From assembly GCA_017399185.1 (NCBI GenBank), contig JAFQEA010000019.1, positions 1-64,000 of the forward strand: a stretch of 64,000 bases of DNA, read 5' to 3'. Shown in pieces: positions 32,294-45,168 of the stretch. This stretch comes from Clostridia bacterium. Lineage in GTDB: Bacteria; Bacillota; Clostridia; Christensenellales; Borkfalkiaceae. A program made the translations under genes and the position numbers. The stretch's first letter is position 1, and every line of letters starts with the position of its first letter. The notes beneath the pieces were generated by a model that searched no databases, was not told where the DNA came from, and saw only the letters and a program-made list of their open reading frames with translations.

Positions 32294-32320
32294 GTGTGAC
32301 ATAAAAACATTTAAAAAACC
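32294..32320 (+). repeat. Recurring intergenic motif, diverged copy 3
   Basis: TGTGTGACATAAAAACATTT then AAAAAAC. It shares GTGACATAA-AA-ATTTAAAA with copies at 12897 and 25130. Like them, it lies immediately after a stop codon (prmA). Confidence 0.42.
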
Positions 32321-32349
32321 ACATTATAAAAAGGATTTTACAAATTTTT

Positions 32350-33588
32350 ATGAAGGCTGTTGTATTTACTTTAGGCTGCAAGGTCAACGCCTGTGAAAGT
32401 GCAAGCTTACTAACCGGGCTAAAAGAGCTTGGTTATGAAGTTTCAGACAAGTTAGGCTTTGCGGATTTATATATTTTAAACACCTGTGCTGTTACAAGCG
32501 AAGCTGAAAAAAAGTCCCGTCAGGCGGTTGCAAGAATTAAAAAAATCAATAGTGCGGCTAAGATAATCGTTACAGGCTGCGCGGCGCAAAATTCGCCAAA
32601 ATCCTTTTTGGATAAGGAAGGCGTTTATCTTGTGACGGGTGCAATTAATAAGGATAAAATCATTTCACTTATTAACGAAAGTGGTTTACACCTTGACGAA
32701 GACGATTGCTACTACGAAAGATTTATGCCGTCTAAAGGCGAACGCACCAGGGCTTATATTAAAGTTCAGGACGGGTGCGAAAATTTCTGTGCATATTGCT
32801 TGATACCTTATTTGCGCGGGGCTTGCCGTTCACGCGATCCCAAAAAGGTGCGTGAAGAAATTTTGCACCTTGGCGTAAAAGAAGCCGTTATCACGGGCAT
32901 TAACCTTACCGCCTATAATTATGAAGGCTTAAAGCTTTACGACCTTATTGAAAGCTTAAGCGATTTGGATATACGTTTAAGGCTTGGTTCGCTTGAAGAA
33001 AACGTTGTAACCGACAGATTTTTAAGTGCTTTATCATTACTTAAGGATTTTGCACCGCATTTCCACTTATCCCTTCAGTCAGGCAGTGATAAGGTGCTTA
33101 AGGAAATGAATAGAAAGTATTGCCGTGACGAGTTTATTGAAAGCATTAATAAAATACGCAAGGTTTTCCCTGATGCGGCGATTACAACCGATATTATAGT
33201 TGGTTTTCCGACTGAAACCGAGCAGGACTTTTCAGATACGCTTTCTATGTGTCAAGCCGTTAACTTTGCGGACATACATTGCTTTGTATTCTCACCGCGA
33301 AAGGGAACTAAAGCCTACGATATGCTACAGCTTGACGCACAAACCAAAAACGAGCGTTTGCAAAGGCTTATTAAGGTTAAGGAAGAATCAAGAAAAGCTT
33401 TTAGTGAAAAGTTTATCGGTAAAACACTTTCCGTTCTTCCTGAAATGGTTAAAGACGGCTATATTGAAGGGTATTCAGCTAATTATATTAGATGCTATAT
33501 TAAATCGACGGATTTTAGTGAAGAAATTATAAGCGTAAAGGCAACGGGCTTATTCAAAGACGGATTGCTTTGCGAAATACAAAAATAA
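32350..33588 (+). CDS. mtaB: tRNA t6A37 methylthiotransferase MtaB
   Basis: MtaB is a radical-SAM enzyme that adds a methylthio group to t6A at tRNA position 37. The 412-residue product has the N-terminal MTTase domain with three iron-sulfur cysteines (C10, C46, C77), the radical-SAM CxxxCxxC at C143, C147 and C150 (CENFCAYC), and a C-terminal TRAM-like domain. The opening VVFTLGCKVNACES and the position after prmA separate MtaB from MiaB and RimO. Confidence 0.95.
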   Translation: MKAVVFTLGCKVNACESASLLTGLKELGYEVSDKLGFADLYILNTCAVTSEAEKKSRQAVARIKKINSAAKIIVTGCAAQNSPKSFLDKEGVYLVTGAINKDKIISLINESGLHLDEDDCYYERFMPSKGERTRAYIKVQDGCENFCAYCLIPYLRGACRSRDPKKVREEILHLGVKEAVITGINLTAYNYEGLKLYDLIESLSDLDIRLRLGSLEENVVTDRFLSALSLLKDFAPHFHLSLQSGSDKVLKEMNRKYCRDEFIESINKIRKVFPDAAITTDIIVGFPTETEQDFSDTLSMCQAVNFADIHCFVFSPRKGTKAYDMLQLDAQTKNERLQRLIKVKEESRKAFSEKFIGKTLSVLPEMVKDGYIEGYSANYIRCYIKSTDFSEEIISVKATGLFKDGLLCEIQK

Positions 33589-33602
33589 TAAAAGGTGATA
33601 AT

Positions 33603-33947
33603 ATGAGTGATTGTTTATTTTGTAAATTTGTCAGCGGCGAATTTGCCACAACCAAAGTGTTTGAAAACGATGATTTTATCATTATAAGGGATATAAACCC
33701 ACAAGCTGCAAACCATTTTTTAGCAATACCTAAAAAGCACTATAAGCTGCTTGCAGATATGACTGAAGAAGACAGCTTAACCCTTGGTCGTATTTTAAAA
33801 ACTATCCCTACGCTTGAAGATTTATTAGGATTAAACGGCGGCTACAGATTGGTTATCAATCAAGGTGACGATGCAGGTCAAACCGTTCATCATTTGCATA
33901 TCCATATATTGTCGGGTCAAAAAATGGGCTGGAATCCGGCAGGTTAA
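33603..33947 (+). CDS. HIT-family nucleotide-binding protein
   Basis: A small histidine-triad hydrolase or transferase of 114 residues, probably acting on adenosine-phosphoramidates or dinucleotides. The triad is H97-x-H99-x-H101 in TVHHLHIHILSG. The N-terminal CLFCKFVSGE carries the two cysteines that often bind zinc in this group. I chose ATG 33603, preceded by AAAGGTG; an upstream ATG at 33570 lies in mtaB. It is 14 nt after mtaB and likely cotranscribed. The substrate is unknown. Confidence 0.93.
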   Translation: MSDCLFCKFVSGEFATTKVFENDDFIIIRDINPQAANHFLAIPKKHYKLLADMTEEDSLTLGRILKTIPTLEDLLGLNGGYRLVINQGDDAGQTVHHLHIHILSGQKMGWNPAG

Positions 33948-34008
33948 ACTTTTTTGCAAAATCCAAGCAAAAATTGTTGAAAAATACTGAAAATGCGATA
34001 TTTTTTGC

Positions 34009-34037
34009 TTGACATTGAATATTTAGTTTTGTATAAT
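34009..34037 (+). promoter_or_regulatory. Sigma-A promoter of rpsU
   Basis: TTGACA at 34009-34014, a 17-nt spacer and TATAAT at 34032-34037, a perfect consensus in keeping with a ribosomal protein gene. Confidence 0.85.
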
Positions 34038-34081
34038 TTGTATGCTTCAAAAATAAGTGCGCTGGCAAAGGAGGGGTGAAG

Positions 34082-34261
34082 ATGTCTACAATTAGAGTTG
34101 GTGAAAACGAATCTTTAGATAACGCATTACGTCGTTTTAAAAGAAAATGTTCACGTGATGGTATCATCGGTGACCTTCGTCGTAAAGAATGTTACGAAAA
34201 GCCTGCAGTTCGTCGTAAAAAGAAAGCTGAAGCTGCAAGAAAGAGAAATGCAAAAATGTAA
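34082..34261 (+). CDS. rpsU: 30S ribosomal protein S21
   Basis: S21 of 59 residues, highly basic, with the family signature [19 protein letters not shown] and a Lys/Arg-rich tail. I chose ATG 34082, preceded by AAAGGAGG; the GTG two codons earlier lies in the ribosome-site region. It has a perfect sigma-A promoter and a strong terminator, so it is a single-gene unit. The gatB/yqeY-domain gene that often follows rpsU is not here; an unrecognised gene takes that place. Confidence 0.97.
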   Translation: MSTIRVGENESLDNALRRFKRKCSRDGIIGDLRRKECYEKPAVRRKKKAEAARKRNAKM

Positions 34262-34265
34262 TTTT

Positions 34266-34297
34266 TAGCGTCTGTTTTATACAGACGCCTTTTTTTT
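34266..34297 (+). terminator. rpsU terminator
   Basis: GCGTCTGT pairs with ACAGACGC around a 5-nt loop, followed by eight T. Confidence 0.88.
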
Positions 34298-34351
34298 ACC
34301 CTTTGCGAAATTTGACTGATTATGTCACAAAAAAATGGAAGGTGGCGTTAA

Positions 34352-34729
34352 ATGGATAACATTAAATTGCTCGCTAAAGATGCAAAAAAACGCTTAAAAT
34401 CAGGTTTTTGGGAAGAACATAAGGATAAAATCGTACAAATTAAGGATAAAGCTAAATCTGAAGGAATAGAAAGTTCCAACATTGTTAAGTATTATCAAAC
34501 ACGCGTCATTTGTAACGTAAAGCCCAAAAAGGACGACGCGGAGCTTTTTTATACCAAGGTAAAATCAATTTTAGATAGCGTTGGTGAAGTCAGCGATATT
34601 ATCGGTAGGCTTATCGACCAAGATACCTACTGCGCCCTACCTTATGACGCTAAACAAAGGTACGTGATGGAGCTTTCCGATAAATACCGCGTTGCATTAA
34701 ACAGGTATAAAAAGGAAAACCATTTATAA
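34352..34729 (+). CDS. Unrecognised 125-residue helical protein
   Basis: I do not recognise this protein. It is soluble, mixed-charge (Lys- and Asp-rich) and probably mostly helical, with no signal peptide or membrane segment. Notable segments are LAKDAKKRLKSGFWEEHKDK and DRLIDQDTY-like SDIIGRLIDQDTYCALPYD. The start is a good one (ATG after GGAAGGTGG), and codon use matches the neighbours, so it is very likely real. It lies between rpsU and the pcrA promoter. The basic N-terminal helix might bind nucleic acid, but this is a guess. Confidence 0.8.
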   Translation: MDNIKLLAKDAKKRLKSGFWEEHKDKIVQIKDKAKSEGIESSNIVKYYQTRVICNVKPKKDDAELFYTKVKSILDSVGEVSDIIGRLIDQDTYCALPYDAKQRYVMELSDKYRVALNRYKKENHL

Positions 34730-34748
34730 CGAAAAGGCAAGGTTATAT

Positions 34749-34775
34749 TTAGCAAATTTATTTGCTAATTATAAT
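34749..34775 (+). promoter_or_regulatory. Palindrome overlapping the probable pcrA promoter
   Basis: TTAGCAAAT and ATTTGCTAA are perfect 9-nt arms around TT (34749-34768). A TATAAT box follows at 34770-34775. The palindrome covers the -35 region and no T run follows, so it reads as an operator rather than a terminator. It does not match the Bacillus LexA box. Confidence 0.55.
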
Positions 34776-34827
34776 AAGTAGCCTTAAAGGCTTGAAAATT
34801 TATCTAAAAAGTGTTAAAATACTTAAG

Positions 34828-39103
<4,276 letters not shown>

Positions 39104-39152
39104 TATTTTAAATTATTTATGTTAATATATAATTTAGCGAGTGAGGTGCAGT

Positions 39153-40025
39153 ATGCATAGTATGACAGGTTACGGCAAAGCCGAATACAATCAAGACGGT
39201 ATCAATTTGGTTATTGAGCTTAAAACCGTAAACAACAGATTTTTAGATTTAGTACCTAAATATCCGCGTGTTTTGCTTAAGTTTGACGACTTAATCCGTA
39301 AAACCGTTTCAGCCCATTTATCAAGGGGCAGGGTAGAGCTTTTTATCACCCTTAAAGACACGCGTGAAAGCTTTAAAAGCTTTACGCCCGATATTCAGCT
39401 TGCTAAACGTTATTACGACGCGTACTTGACCTTAAAACAAAATTTTGGCGATTTAGAAGATGATTTGACACTTTCTTCATTAATCCGCGTGCCGGACGTT
39501 TTAACTGAAACTTCTGACGGTGACGATTCGTGCTACGGCGAAATCTTATCTAACACCTTGGTTGAAGCACTTAACGCACTTAACGCTATGCGCAAGGTTG
39601 AAGGCGAAAAACTAAAGCTTGATTTATTAAGTCGAGTTAATGAAATCACTAAAATTTTATCAACAATTCGCGAAAGAGCACCTGAAATCGCAAAGGATTA
39701 TCAAAAACGCTTGACTGACAGGGTTGCTGAAGCAATGCAAGGCGTTGACTTTGACCAGGCAAGGCTATTGCAAGAAGTTGCAATCTTTGCGGACAAGAGC
39801 AATATTGATGAAGAAATGACAAGGCTTGAATCGCATATTGAACAATTCAAAGCCATTGTTGAAAGCGAAAACGCAGGCAGAAAGCTTGACTTTTTAGTTC
39901 AAGAGTTTAATAGAGAAGCAAACACAATTTGTTCCAAATCAAACGATATCATTATCACAGATTGCGGCTTAAAGCTTAAATGTGAAATTGAAAAGATAAG
40001 AGAACAAATTCAAAATATAGAATAA
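39153..40025 (+). CDS. yicC: YicC-family endoribonuclease
   Basis: YicC/YloC proteins are conserved endoribonucleases; B. subtilis YloC and E. coli YicC act in RNA decay. The 290-residue product has the family start HSMTGYGKAE, a conserved centre, and the diagnostic C-terminus KLDFLVQEFNREANTICSKS. I chose ATG 39153, which has GAGTGAGGTG upstream. It opens the block that runs to recG. In B. subtilis, remA and gmk lie between it and rpoZ; both are missing here. Confidence 0.93.
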   Translation: MHSMTGYGKAEYNQDGINLVIELKTVNNRFLDLVPKYPRVLLKFDDLIRKTVSAHLSRGRVELFITLKDTRESFKSFTPDIQLAKRYYDAYLTLKQNFGDLEDDLTLSSLIRVPDVLTETSDGDDSCYGEILSNTLVEALNALNAMRKVEGEKLKLDLLSRVNEITKILSTIRERAPEIAKDYQKRLTDRVAEAMQGVDFDQARLLQEVAIFADKSNIDEEMTRLESHIEQFKAIVESENAGRKLDFLVQEFNREANTICSKSNDIIITDCGLKLKCEIEKIREQIQNIE

Positions 40026-40065
40026 TTGGCAATTTAGCCCACTACATAAATAGGAGATACAGATT

Positions 40066-40269
40066 ATGATTCACGAACCACCAATTGACATTTTAGCTGA
40101 AAAAGTCGGCTCTAAATACTCACTTTGCGTTGTTGCAAGCAAGCGTGCACGCCAAATACTTGATAACGCGCAAAACAGTGGCGCAAAGGATTTGCCAAAC
40201 AACGAAAAACCATTATCCCTTGCCGCTGAAGAAATTTACGACGGTAAAGTTACTGCAACAAAATACTAA
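40066..40269 (+). CDS. rpoZ: RNA polymerase omega subunit
   Basis: Omega assists assembly of RNA polymerase by binding the beta-prime subunit. The 67-residue product has the family pattern PPIDILAEKVGSKYSLCVVA, then SKRARQIL and KPLSLAAEEIYDGKV. The ATG follows TAGGAG. It lies between yicC and priA, where B. subtilis also has rpoZ (with coaBC after it, missing here). Confidence 0.94.
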   Translation: MIHEPPIDILAEKVGSKYSLCVVASKRARQILDNAQNSGAKDLPNNEKPLSLAAEEIYDGKVTATKY

Positions 40270-40291
40270 TCTTTACCAACAATTTTATGTT

Positions 40292-40320
40292 CATAGTTCT
40301 AACTATGGGCATATTTTTTG
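40292..40320 (+). terminator. Weak hairpin after rpoZ
   Basis: CATAGTT pairs with AACTATG around a 2-nt centre, followed within 5 nt by six T. It may partly terminate rpoZ transcripts before priA. Confidence 0.45.
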
Positions 40321-40336
40321 TTATGGATAAAAACTT

Positions 40337-42535
40337 ATGATAGCTGAAGTTATTGTTGACATAGCCCATAGTGACGTAGATAAAATTTTCGATTACGACT
40401 GCCTTGATAAAAACGTTCAGGTTGGCAGTCGCGTTGTCGTGCCCTTTGGCAGTATGAAAATAGAAGGCGTTGTTATTGGTTTAAAGGACAAAAGTGAGTT
40501 TGAAAGCTCACGCCTTAAATCTATCGTAAGGATTATTGACGAAACGCCTGCAATTTGCGAAGAAGGCATTGCGCTTATGCGCTTTATGTGCGATAAGTAC
40601 CATATACCTTGCGCGCTTGCACTGCGCCAATTTTTGCCGAGTGAGATGCGTAAAGGCAAAGTCAGGGTTAAACTTATACGATTTGCTAAAATTACAGACG
40701 ATATCGACGTTTTTGAAATAATTAATAGCTTGCCAAGCAATGCAAAAGCGCAAAAAGCCGTTCTTGAATATCTATCCGACGGCAAGATGGTCAAGGTTGC
40801 AGAGCTTAATAAGGAATTTTCACCCAGCGCGGTAAACAAGCTTACAGAGCTTGGCTTTATTAATATAACCGAAGCACGTGAAAACCGCTCCCCATACGAA
40901 GAAATGACCGGAAGCAGGAAGGAAGTAACCTTAACTGACGGTCAAATTGCGGCTATTGAATCGGTTAATTCAACAGATAAAACGGTAACGCTTATTCACG
41001 GCGTAACGGGTAGCGGTAAAACCGAAGTGTATTTGCGCCTTATAAAGCAGGCGGTTGACCAATCAAAAACGGCGATTTTATTAGTGCCTGAAATTTCACT
41101 TACGCCCCAAATGCTAACCCAGCTTCGCGCAACGTTTAAGGATAACGCCGCAATTATTCATAGTGGACTTTCCGCAGGCGAGCGTTTTGACGAGTGGTGG
41201 CGTTTAAGGAGCGGTGAAGCAAAAATTTGTATCGGCGCAAGAAGTGCAATTTTTGCACCACTTGAAAATTTAGGCGTTATTATCATTGACGAAGAGCACG
41301 ACGGCAGTTACGTCAGCGAGTCTTCACCAAGATACGATACGAAAGACATTGCGCTTTTCCGCGCTGAATATAACGGCTGTAAGCTTGTTTTGGGTAGTGC
41401 AACGCCTTCGGTTGCGACCTATAAGCTTGCTGAAGACGGGGAATATAACCTTGTCAATATGCCAAACCGAATAAACAAAAAGCCTTTACCTGAAATGATT
41501 ATTGCAGATATGCGTACGGAAATCAGGCGCGGTAATAATTCGCCCTTTTCTTCTGCATTGCAGGAAGAGCTTCAAAAATGCATTGAAGCAGGCAACCAAG
41601 CAATAATCTTTTTAAACAGGCGTGGGTATTCGCGCCATATCGTGTGCAGGGAATGCGGTTACGTTGCAAAGTGTGAAAATTGTGACGTTGCGCTTAATTA
41701 TCACGTTGTTGGTGACGTTTTGAAGTGCCATTACTGCGGTGCAAACTATAAGCTTTTACCTGCTTGTCCCGATTGTGGAAGTATTCACATTAATTACGTT
41801 GGCGTTGGTACGCAAAAAATCGTTGAAGAGCTTAAAAAGCTTTTGCCAACGGCAAGAATTTTGCGTATGGATAACGACACAACGCGAAGCAAAGAAGGAC
41901 ATTTTAACATAATTTCCCAATTTGCCGAGCACAAAGCCGATATTTTGGTCGGTACGCAAATGATTGCTAAAGGGCATGACTTTCCTGCGGTAACCCTTGT
42001 TGGTGTTCTTGATGCGGATATGAGCTTGTTCTTTTCTGATTTCAGAAGTGGCGAAAGGACCTTTCAGCTGCTTACCCAGGTTGCCGGACGTAGCGGACGC
42101 GCAGACCAAAAGGGCGTGGTTGTCTTGCAGACCTATCAGCCAGATAACGCAATTTTGCGATATGCAACCCATTACGATTACAAGGGCTTTTACGAGCGTG
42201 AAAATATGTTGCGTAAAACCACTTGCTATCCGCCTTACGCGACAATCGTCAGGGTTATGATTGAAAGCGAAAATGACGAGCTTGCCCTTGAAGCCTTACG
42301 TTCTATACACGAAGAGCTTGTCGTATATTACGATAAAAACCGTGAAAAATTTCTATTCTACAATAAAATGAAATCGCCGATAAAGCGGCTTAAAAATAAA
42401 TACAGATATCAAGTGCTTATGCGTGTTAAGCAAGGCGCGGACGACGTTATTGATAAAATTTATCAAATCGCGCTGCCTAAAACCACGAACAAGGTTTTAG
42501 TTTACGTTGAGCTTAATCCGTCAAGCCTTAATTAG
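40337..42535 (+). CDS. priA: Primosomal protein N' (PriA helicase)
   Basis: PriA restarts stalled replication forks. The 732-residue product has an N-terminal DNA-binding domain, a Walker A (VTGSGKTE, about residues 222-230), the DEEH box at about 318-321, and a zinc domain with paired cysteines between about residues 437 and 479 (CRECGYVAKCENC, CHYCG, CPDCGS). The C-terminal domain ends in VLVYVELNPSSL. Only a weak ribosome site precedes the ATG. It is followed by def with an 8-nt gap. Confidence 0.96.
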   Translation: MIAEVIVDIAHSDVDKIFDYDCLDKNVQVGSRVVVPFGSMKIEGVVIGLKDKSEFESSRLKSIVRIIDETPAICEEGIALMRFMCDKYHIPCALALRQFLPSEMRKGKVRVKLIRFAKITDDIDVFEIINSLPSNAKAQKAVLEYLSDGKMVKVAELNKEFSPSAVNKLTELGFINITEARENRSPYEEMTGSRKEVTLTDGQIAAIESVNSTDKTVTLIHGVTGSGKTEVYLRLIKQAVDQSKTAILLVPEISLTPQMLTQLRATFKDNAAIIHSGLSAGERFDEWWRLRSGEAKICIGARSAIFAPLENLGVIIIDEEHDGSYVSESSPRYDTKDIALFRAEYNGCKLVLGSATPSVATYKLAEDGEYNLVNMPNRINKKPLPEMIIADMRTEIRRGNNSPFSSALQEELQKCIEAGNQAIIFLNRRGYSRHIVCRECGYVAKCENCDVALNYHVVGDVLKCHYCGANYKLLPACPDCGSIHINYVGVGTQKIVEELKKLLPTARILRMDNDTTRSKEGHFNIISQFAEHKADILVGTQMIAKGHDFPAVTLVGVLDADMSLFFSDFRSGERTFQLLTQVAGRSGRADQKGVVVLQTYQPDNAILRYATHYDYKGFYERENMLRKTTCYPPYATIVRVMIESENDELALEALRSIHEELVVYYDKNREKFLFYNKMKSPIKRLKNKYRYQVLMRVKQGADDVIDKIYQIALPKTTNKVLVYVELNPSSLN

Positions 42536-42542
42536 GTGTAAT

Positions 42543-43001
42543 ATGGCTATAAGAAAAATTGTTCAACAGGGCGACCCTGTTTTAAGAAAAAGATCATTTG
42601 AAGTAACCGATTTTGGTGCAAAAACTCATCAGCTTATCGACGATATGCGTGACACCCTTATAAAAGCTGAAGGTGCGGGTCTTGCCGCGGTTCAGGTTGG
42701 CGTTTTACGCAGAATTTTTATCGTAATGGTTGACGAAGGCTATTTTGAATTCGTTAATCCTGAAATTATCAAGACACAAGGCACGCAAGACGGCGCTGAA
42801 GGCTGTTTATCGGTTCAGGGTAAATACGGTCAGGTTCAACGCCCTAAAAAGGTTACAATCAAGGCGCAAGACAGATTCGGTAAGCCATTTAAGCTTGTTG
42901 CTGAAGACTTTTTTGCGCGTGCAATTTGCCACGAAAACGACCATTTAGACGGCATTTTATACATTGATAAGGCCACGAGCATTGAGGTATCAGAAAATTG
43001 A
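42543..43001 (+). CDS. def: Peptide deformylase
   Basis: Def removes the formyl group from new proteins. The 152-residue metalloenzyme has all three motifs: GAGLAAVQ (44-51), EGCLS (86-90) with the metal-binding cysteine, and HENDH (130-134). I chose ATG 42543, preceded by AGGTG; the frame extends upstream to 42507 within priA. The stop overlaps the TTG start of fmt (TTGA). The pairing with fmt joins the two ends of the formyl-methionine cycle. Confidence 0.96.
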   Translation: MAIRKIVQQGDPVLRKRSFEVTDFGAKTHQLIDDMRDTLIKAEGAGLAAVQVGVLRRIFIVMVDEGYFEFVNPEIIKTQGTQDGAEGCLSVQGKYGQVQRPKKVTIKAQDRFGKPFKLVAEDFFARAICHENDHLDGILYIDKATSIEVSEN

Positions 43002-43930
43002 GAGTAGTTTTTTTAGGAACGCCCGATTTTGCCGTTCCGTCACTACAATTATTAATAAAATCCCATCATGAAATCCTTGCGGTTGTCACCCAGCCCGATA
43101 AAGCCGTTGGCAGAAAGCAAGAGATTACCTTTTCCCCTGTAAAAAAGCTTGCGCTTGAAAACGGCTTAAAGGTTTTACAATACAACAAAATCCGTTTAGA
43201 AGGCGTTGAAGAGCTTAAAAGCTTGAACGCCGATATTATGATAAGCTGTGCATATGGTCAGATTTTATCACAAGAAATTATTGATATCTGTCCGCACGGC
43301 ATAATTAACGTACACGGTTCACTTTTACCAAAATATAGGGGTGCTGCGCCAATTCAGTACGCGGTTTTAAACGGCGATAAGGAAACTGGCGTAACCATTA
43401 TGCAAACTGAAATCGGTATTGATACGGGCGATATGCTTTCTGTCAGAAAAACACCAATCGGAAATAATGAAACCGCTGGTGAGCTTTTTGACAGGTTATC
43501 GGTTATCGGTGCAGAATTGTTAATTGAAACGCTTGATAAGATTGAAGAAGGCACTATCACACCTATAAAGCAAGACGATACCAAGGCAACGCACGTTAAA
43601 ATGATTAAAAAGGAAGACGGCGTTATTGATTGGACAAAGGATTGCACCCAAGTATTTAACCATATAAGGGGTATGAATCCTTGGCCGTGTGCTTTCACGG
43701 GGCTAAACGGCAAGGTCTTAAAGATTATGTCGGCAGAAGCTGTAAAAGCTAATCAAACCGCCGCCCCAGGATGTGTAATTTCAGCCGACTTAAACGACGG
43801 ATTAGTCGTTGCGTGCGGTCAAGGTGCGCTTCAGATTTTACAGCTTCAGCTTGAAGGCGGAAAGCGTTTAATGGCGCGCGACTTTTTACTTGGTAGAAAA
43901 ATTAACGTAGGTGACCTGCTTAAATGGTAA
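42998..43930 (+). CDS. fmt: Methionyl-tRNA formyltransferase
   Basis: Fmt transfers a formyl group from 10-formyl-THF to Met-tRNA-fMet. The 310-residue product has the opening RVVFLGTPDFAVPSL, the catalytic VHGSLLPKYRGAAPIQYA with the conserved N/H/D pattern, and a C-terminal tRNA-binding domain. It starts at TTG 42998, which overlaps the def stop. The TTG choice preserves the family N-terminus. It overlaps rsmB by 7 nt. Confidence 0.96.
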   Translation: MRVVFLGTPDFAVPSLQLLIKSHHEILAVVTQPDKAVGRKQEITFSPVKKLALENGLKVLQYNKIRLEGVEELKSLNADIMISCAYGQILSQEIIDICPHGIINVHGSLLPKYRGAAPIQYAVLNGDKETGVTIMQTEIGIDTGDMLSVRKTPIGNNETAGELFDRLSVIGAELLIETLDKIEEGTITPIKQDDTKATHVKMIKKEDGVIDWTKDCTQVFNHIRGMNPWPCAFTGLNGKVLKIMSAEAVKANQTAAPGCVISADLNDGLVVACGQGALQILQLQLEGGKRLMARDFLLGRKINVGDLLKW

Positions 43931-45168
43931 CGATTTTTTACGATAGCTATTGCATTTTAAACAAGGTTTACCGCGAAGGTGCTTTTTTAAAGCAGGCGAT
44001 TAACGACGTGCCTATTGAAGAGATAAACAGGCCTAAAACGACAAAAATCGTTTATGGCGTTTTGGATAGGGATATCGAGCTTAACTATTTTATTGATTGT
44101 CTGTGCCAAAAAAGGCCAAAGCCTGTGATAGTTATTTTGCTTAAAATTGCAATGTACGCTATTTATCATCTTGAAAAAAAGCCTTATGCCGTTATTGATA
44201 ATATAGTTGAACTGACTAAAAAAATCGGTAAAGGGGCTAATAGCGGCTTTGTAAACGCAATTTTGCGTAAATTCAGCCAAAATATAGGGGCGCTTTCTGA
44301 AAATGTTAGCAAAAATTTGTCACTTAAATATTCTTACCCGCAATTTGCACTTGATATTTTACTAAAAGATTACGGAGCTGAAACTGCTGAAAGGATTATT
44401 GCTTTTAATAAGGAAAAAACCTTTGTTCGCTTTAAGAAAGAAATCAACGGAGAAGAATACTTAACAAATAACGGATACGTGTATGAAAAAACGCCCTTTG
44501 ACAACCTTTTTGCAGTAGAAAAGATAAAAATTAACGACGATTTCAATAAGGGGATTTTTACCTTTCAATCAATAGGTTCGGTTGCAATTTGTGACGTTAT
44601 AACTGAATGTGGAAACCTTTTAGATGCTTGTGCAGCGCCGGGTGGGAAGTCAGTATATCTTGCAGAGCGGTTTAAAACGGTAACAAGCTTTGAGCTACAC
44701 CCACATCGCGTTGAGTTAATTAATGCATATAAAGCGCGTATGGGCGCTGACAACGTTACGGCGCTTCAGAAAGATTCGCAAATTTTTGACCCTGAATATA
44801 AAGAAAGGTTTGACGCAGTTTTATGTGACGTGCCTTGTAGTGGCTACGGTACACTTTCGCCAAACCCGGATATTAAACTTAAAAACAAAGACTATATTGA
44901 CCGATTGTTGCCCGTTCAGTATGGTATCTTAAATAACTGCGCTAATTACGTTAAGAAGGCCGGCGCAATATATTATTCAACGTGTTCACTATTTAAAGCC
45001 GAAAACGATAAAATCGTTGAAAAGTTTTTAAATACTAACGCAAATTTTGAAGTGCAAACTATTTCAAGCCCGCTTAATTGCTTGAAAACCGAGTATGGGC
45101 TGCAATTTTTACCGCATTTATCGTGCGGCGTAGGCTTTTACGTTTGTAAATTAGTAAGGAAAAAATGA
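43924..45168 (+). CDS. rsmB: 16S rRNA m5C967 methyltransferase RsmB
   Basis: RsmB methylates C967 of 16S rRNA. The 414-residue product has a NusB-like N-terminal domain (about 1-140), a middle domain, and a SAM domain with DACAAPGGKS. The catalytic cysteines are C305 in DVPCSGYG and C354 in YSTCS. The ATG at 43924 overlaps the fmt stop region by 7 nt; its own stop overlaps the rlmN ATG. The def-fmt-rsmB-rlmN order is standard in Firmicutes. Confidence 0.95.
   Translation: MVTIFYDSYCILNKVYREGAFLKQAINDVPIEEINRPKTTKIVYGVLDRDIELNYFIDCLCQKRPKPVIVILLKIAMYAIYHLEKKPYAVIDNIVELTKKIGKGANSGFVNAILRKFSQNIGALSENVSKNLSLKYSYPQFALDILLKDYGAETAERIIAFNKEKTFVRFKKEINGEEYLTNNGYVYEKTPFDNLFAVEKIKINDDFNKGIFTFQSIGSVAICDVITECGNLLDACAAPGGKSVYLAERFKTVTSFELHPHRVELINAYKARMGADNVTALQKDSQIFDPEYKERFDAVLCDVPCSGYGTLSPNPDIKLKNKDYIDRLLPVQYGILNNCANYVKKAGAIYYSTCSLFKAENDKIVEKFLNTNANFEVQTISSPLNCLKTEYGLQFLPHLSCGVGFYVCKLVRKK

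Noticed and set aside
34749..34768. The palindrome before pcrA as a terminator for the 125-residue gene
   Set aside because: It is AT-rich with a 2-nt centre, has no T tract, and is followed at once by a -10 box.
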